A DNA stretch of 5,406 nucleotides. Origin: Chloroflexota bacterium. Its GTDB lineage: Bacteria > Chloroflexota > Anaerolineae > Anaerolineales > Villigracilaceae. Made by a program: the position numbers and the translations under genes. This document shows, piece after piece, positions 5,371 to 5,406 of the stretch; position 1 is the first letter of the stretch; the number at the start of each line of letters is the position of its first letter. Under the pieces are notes generated by a model. It was not told the origin of the DNA. It ran no database searches and saw only the letters and a list, made by a program, of their open reading frames with translations. Where the stretch lies: positions 1 to 5,406 of the forward strand of contig JAJYOO010000203.1 of NCBI GenBank assembly GCA_021796155.1. Reading direction: 5' to 3'.

Positions 5371-5395
5371 CGTCCACAAGATAACGAGGCCAGCC

Positions 5396-5406
5396 ATGAA
5401 ACAATT
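5396..5406 (+). CDS. Start of an unidentified gene (three codons visible)
   Basis: ATG 5396 followed by AAA and CAA runs off the window. CGAGG (5385-5389) lies 6 nt upstream as a ribosome site, and the TACAAT box lies further upstream. The product cannot be named. In the 98 bases between the acyltransferase stop and this start I see nothing beyond these two signals and no clear terminator. Confidence 0.4.

Noticed and set aside
5222..5404. 60-residue minus-strand open frame at the right end
   Set aside because: It overlaps the acyltransferase 3' end and the next gene's promoter region, has no ribosome site or domain signal, and looks like a chance frame.

Overview
The window reads like chromosomal DNA of a free-living bacterium with a mostly anaerobic or facultative metabolism. 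I favour Chloroflexota, class Anaerolineae or a relative. The reasons are the 2-oxoacid:ferredoxin oxidoreductase operon, a ClpS variant with an 'AQRRINKAHFAARL'-type C-terminal half that I associate with that phylum, moderate GC near 50%, promoters that appear to give leaderless mRNAs, and heptad and hairpin repeats between genes. This assignment is inference and was not tested by any search. All genes are on the + strand.

Layout. (1) Positions 2-1471 hold the end of an alpha subunit, then the TPP/iron-sulfur beta subunit and the gamma subunit of a 2-oxoacid:ferredoxin oxidoreductase (KorABC/VorBA-like). Beta and gamma have Shine-Dalgarno sites. The beta-gamma gap is built of 7-bp repeats that also form a hairpin, and a second 7-bp repeat starts inside the gamma stop codon and runs into a perfect 12-bp palindrome (1496-1524). 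(2) Positions 1525-2260 are AT-rich and look foreign. They contain a decayed gene for a GIY-YIG-like protein. Its open 3' part is 1651-2079, but protein-like sequence continues upstream in the same frame through two TAA codons almost to the palindrome. The segment ends in an intrinsic terminator (2231-2259) whose right arm is identical to part of the earlier palindrome. (3) Positions 2281-3944 carry two collinear tandem aldo/keto reductases, about 65% identical by hand count. Both keep the D-Y-K-H catalytic tetrad and both lack the canonical K and R of the NADPH-binding motif. (4) Positions 3950-5297 carry ClpS (N-degron adaptor for ClpAP/ClpCP) and a PlsC-like acyltransferase. Each is preceded by a copy of the same two-hairpin repeat, which ends GGAGGGGG directly before a TATAAT box. 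(5) A further gene begins at 5396.

The genes do not form one pathway. The first block makes a single enzyme complex; the rest are separate short units. The main biological points are the promoter and repeat architecture (three -10 boxes 7-8 nt from a start codon, two of them abutting a hairpin repeat), the hidden pseudogene, and the cofactor-site change in the reductases. I see no defence system, CRISPR array, transposase, tRNA or rRNA.
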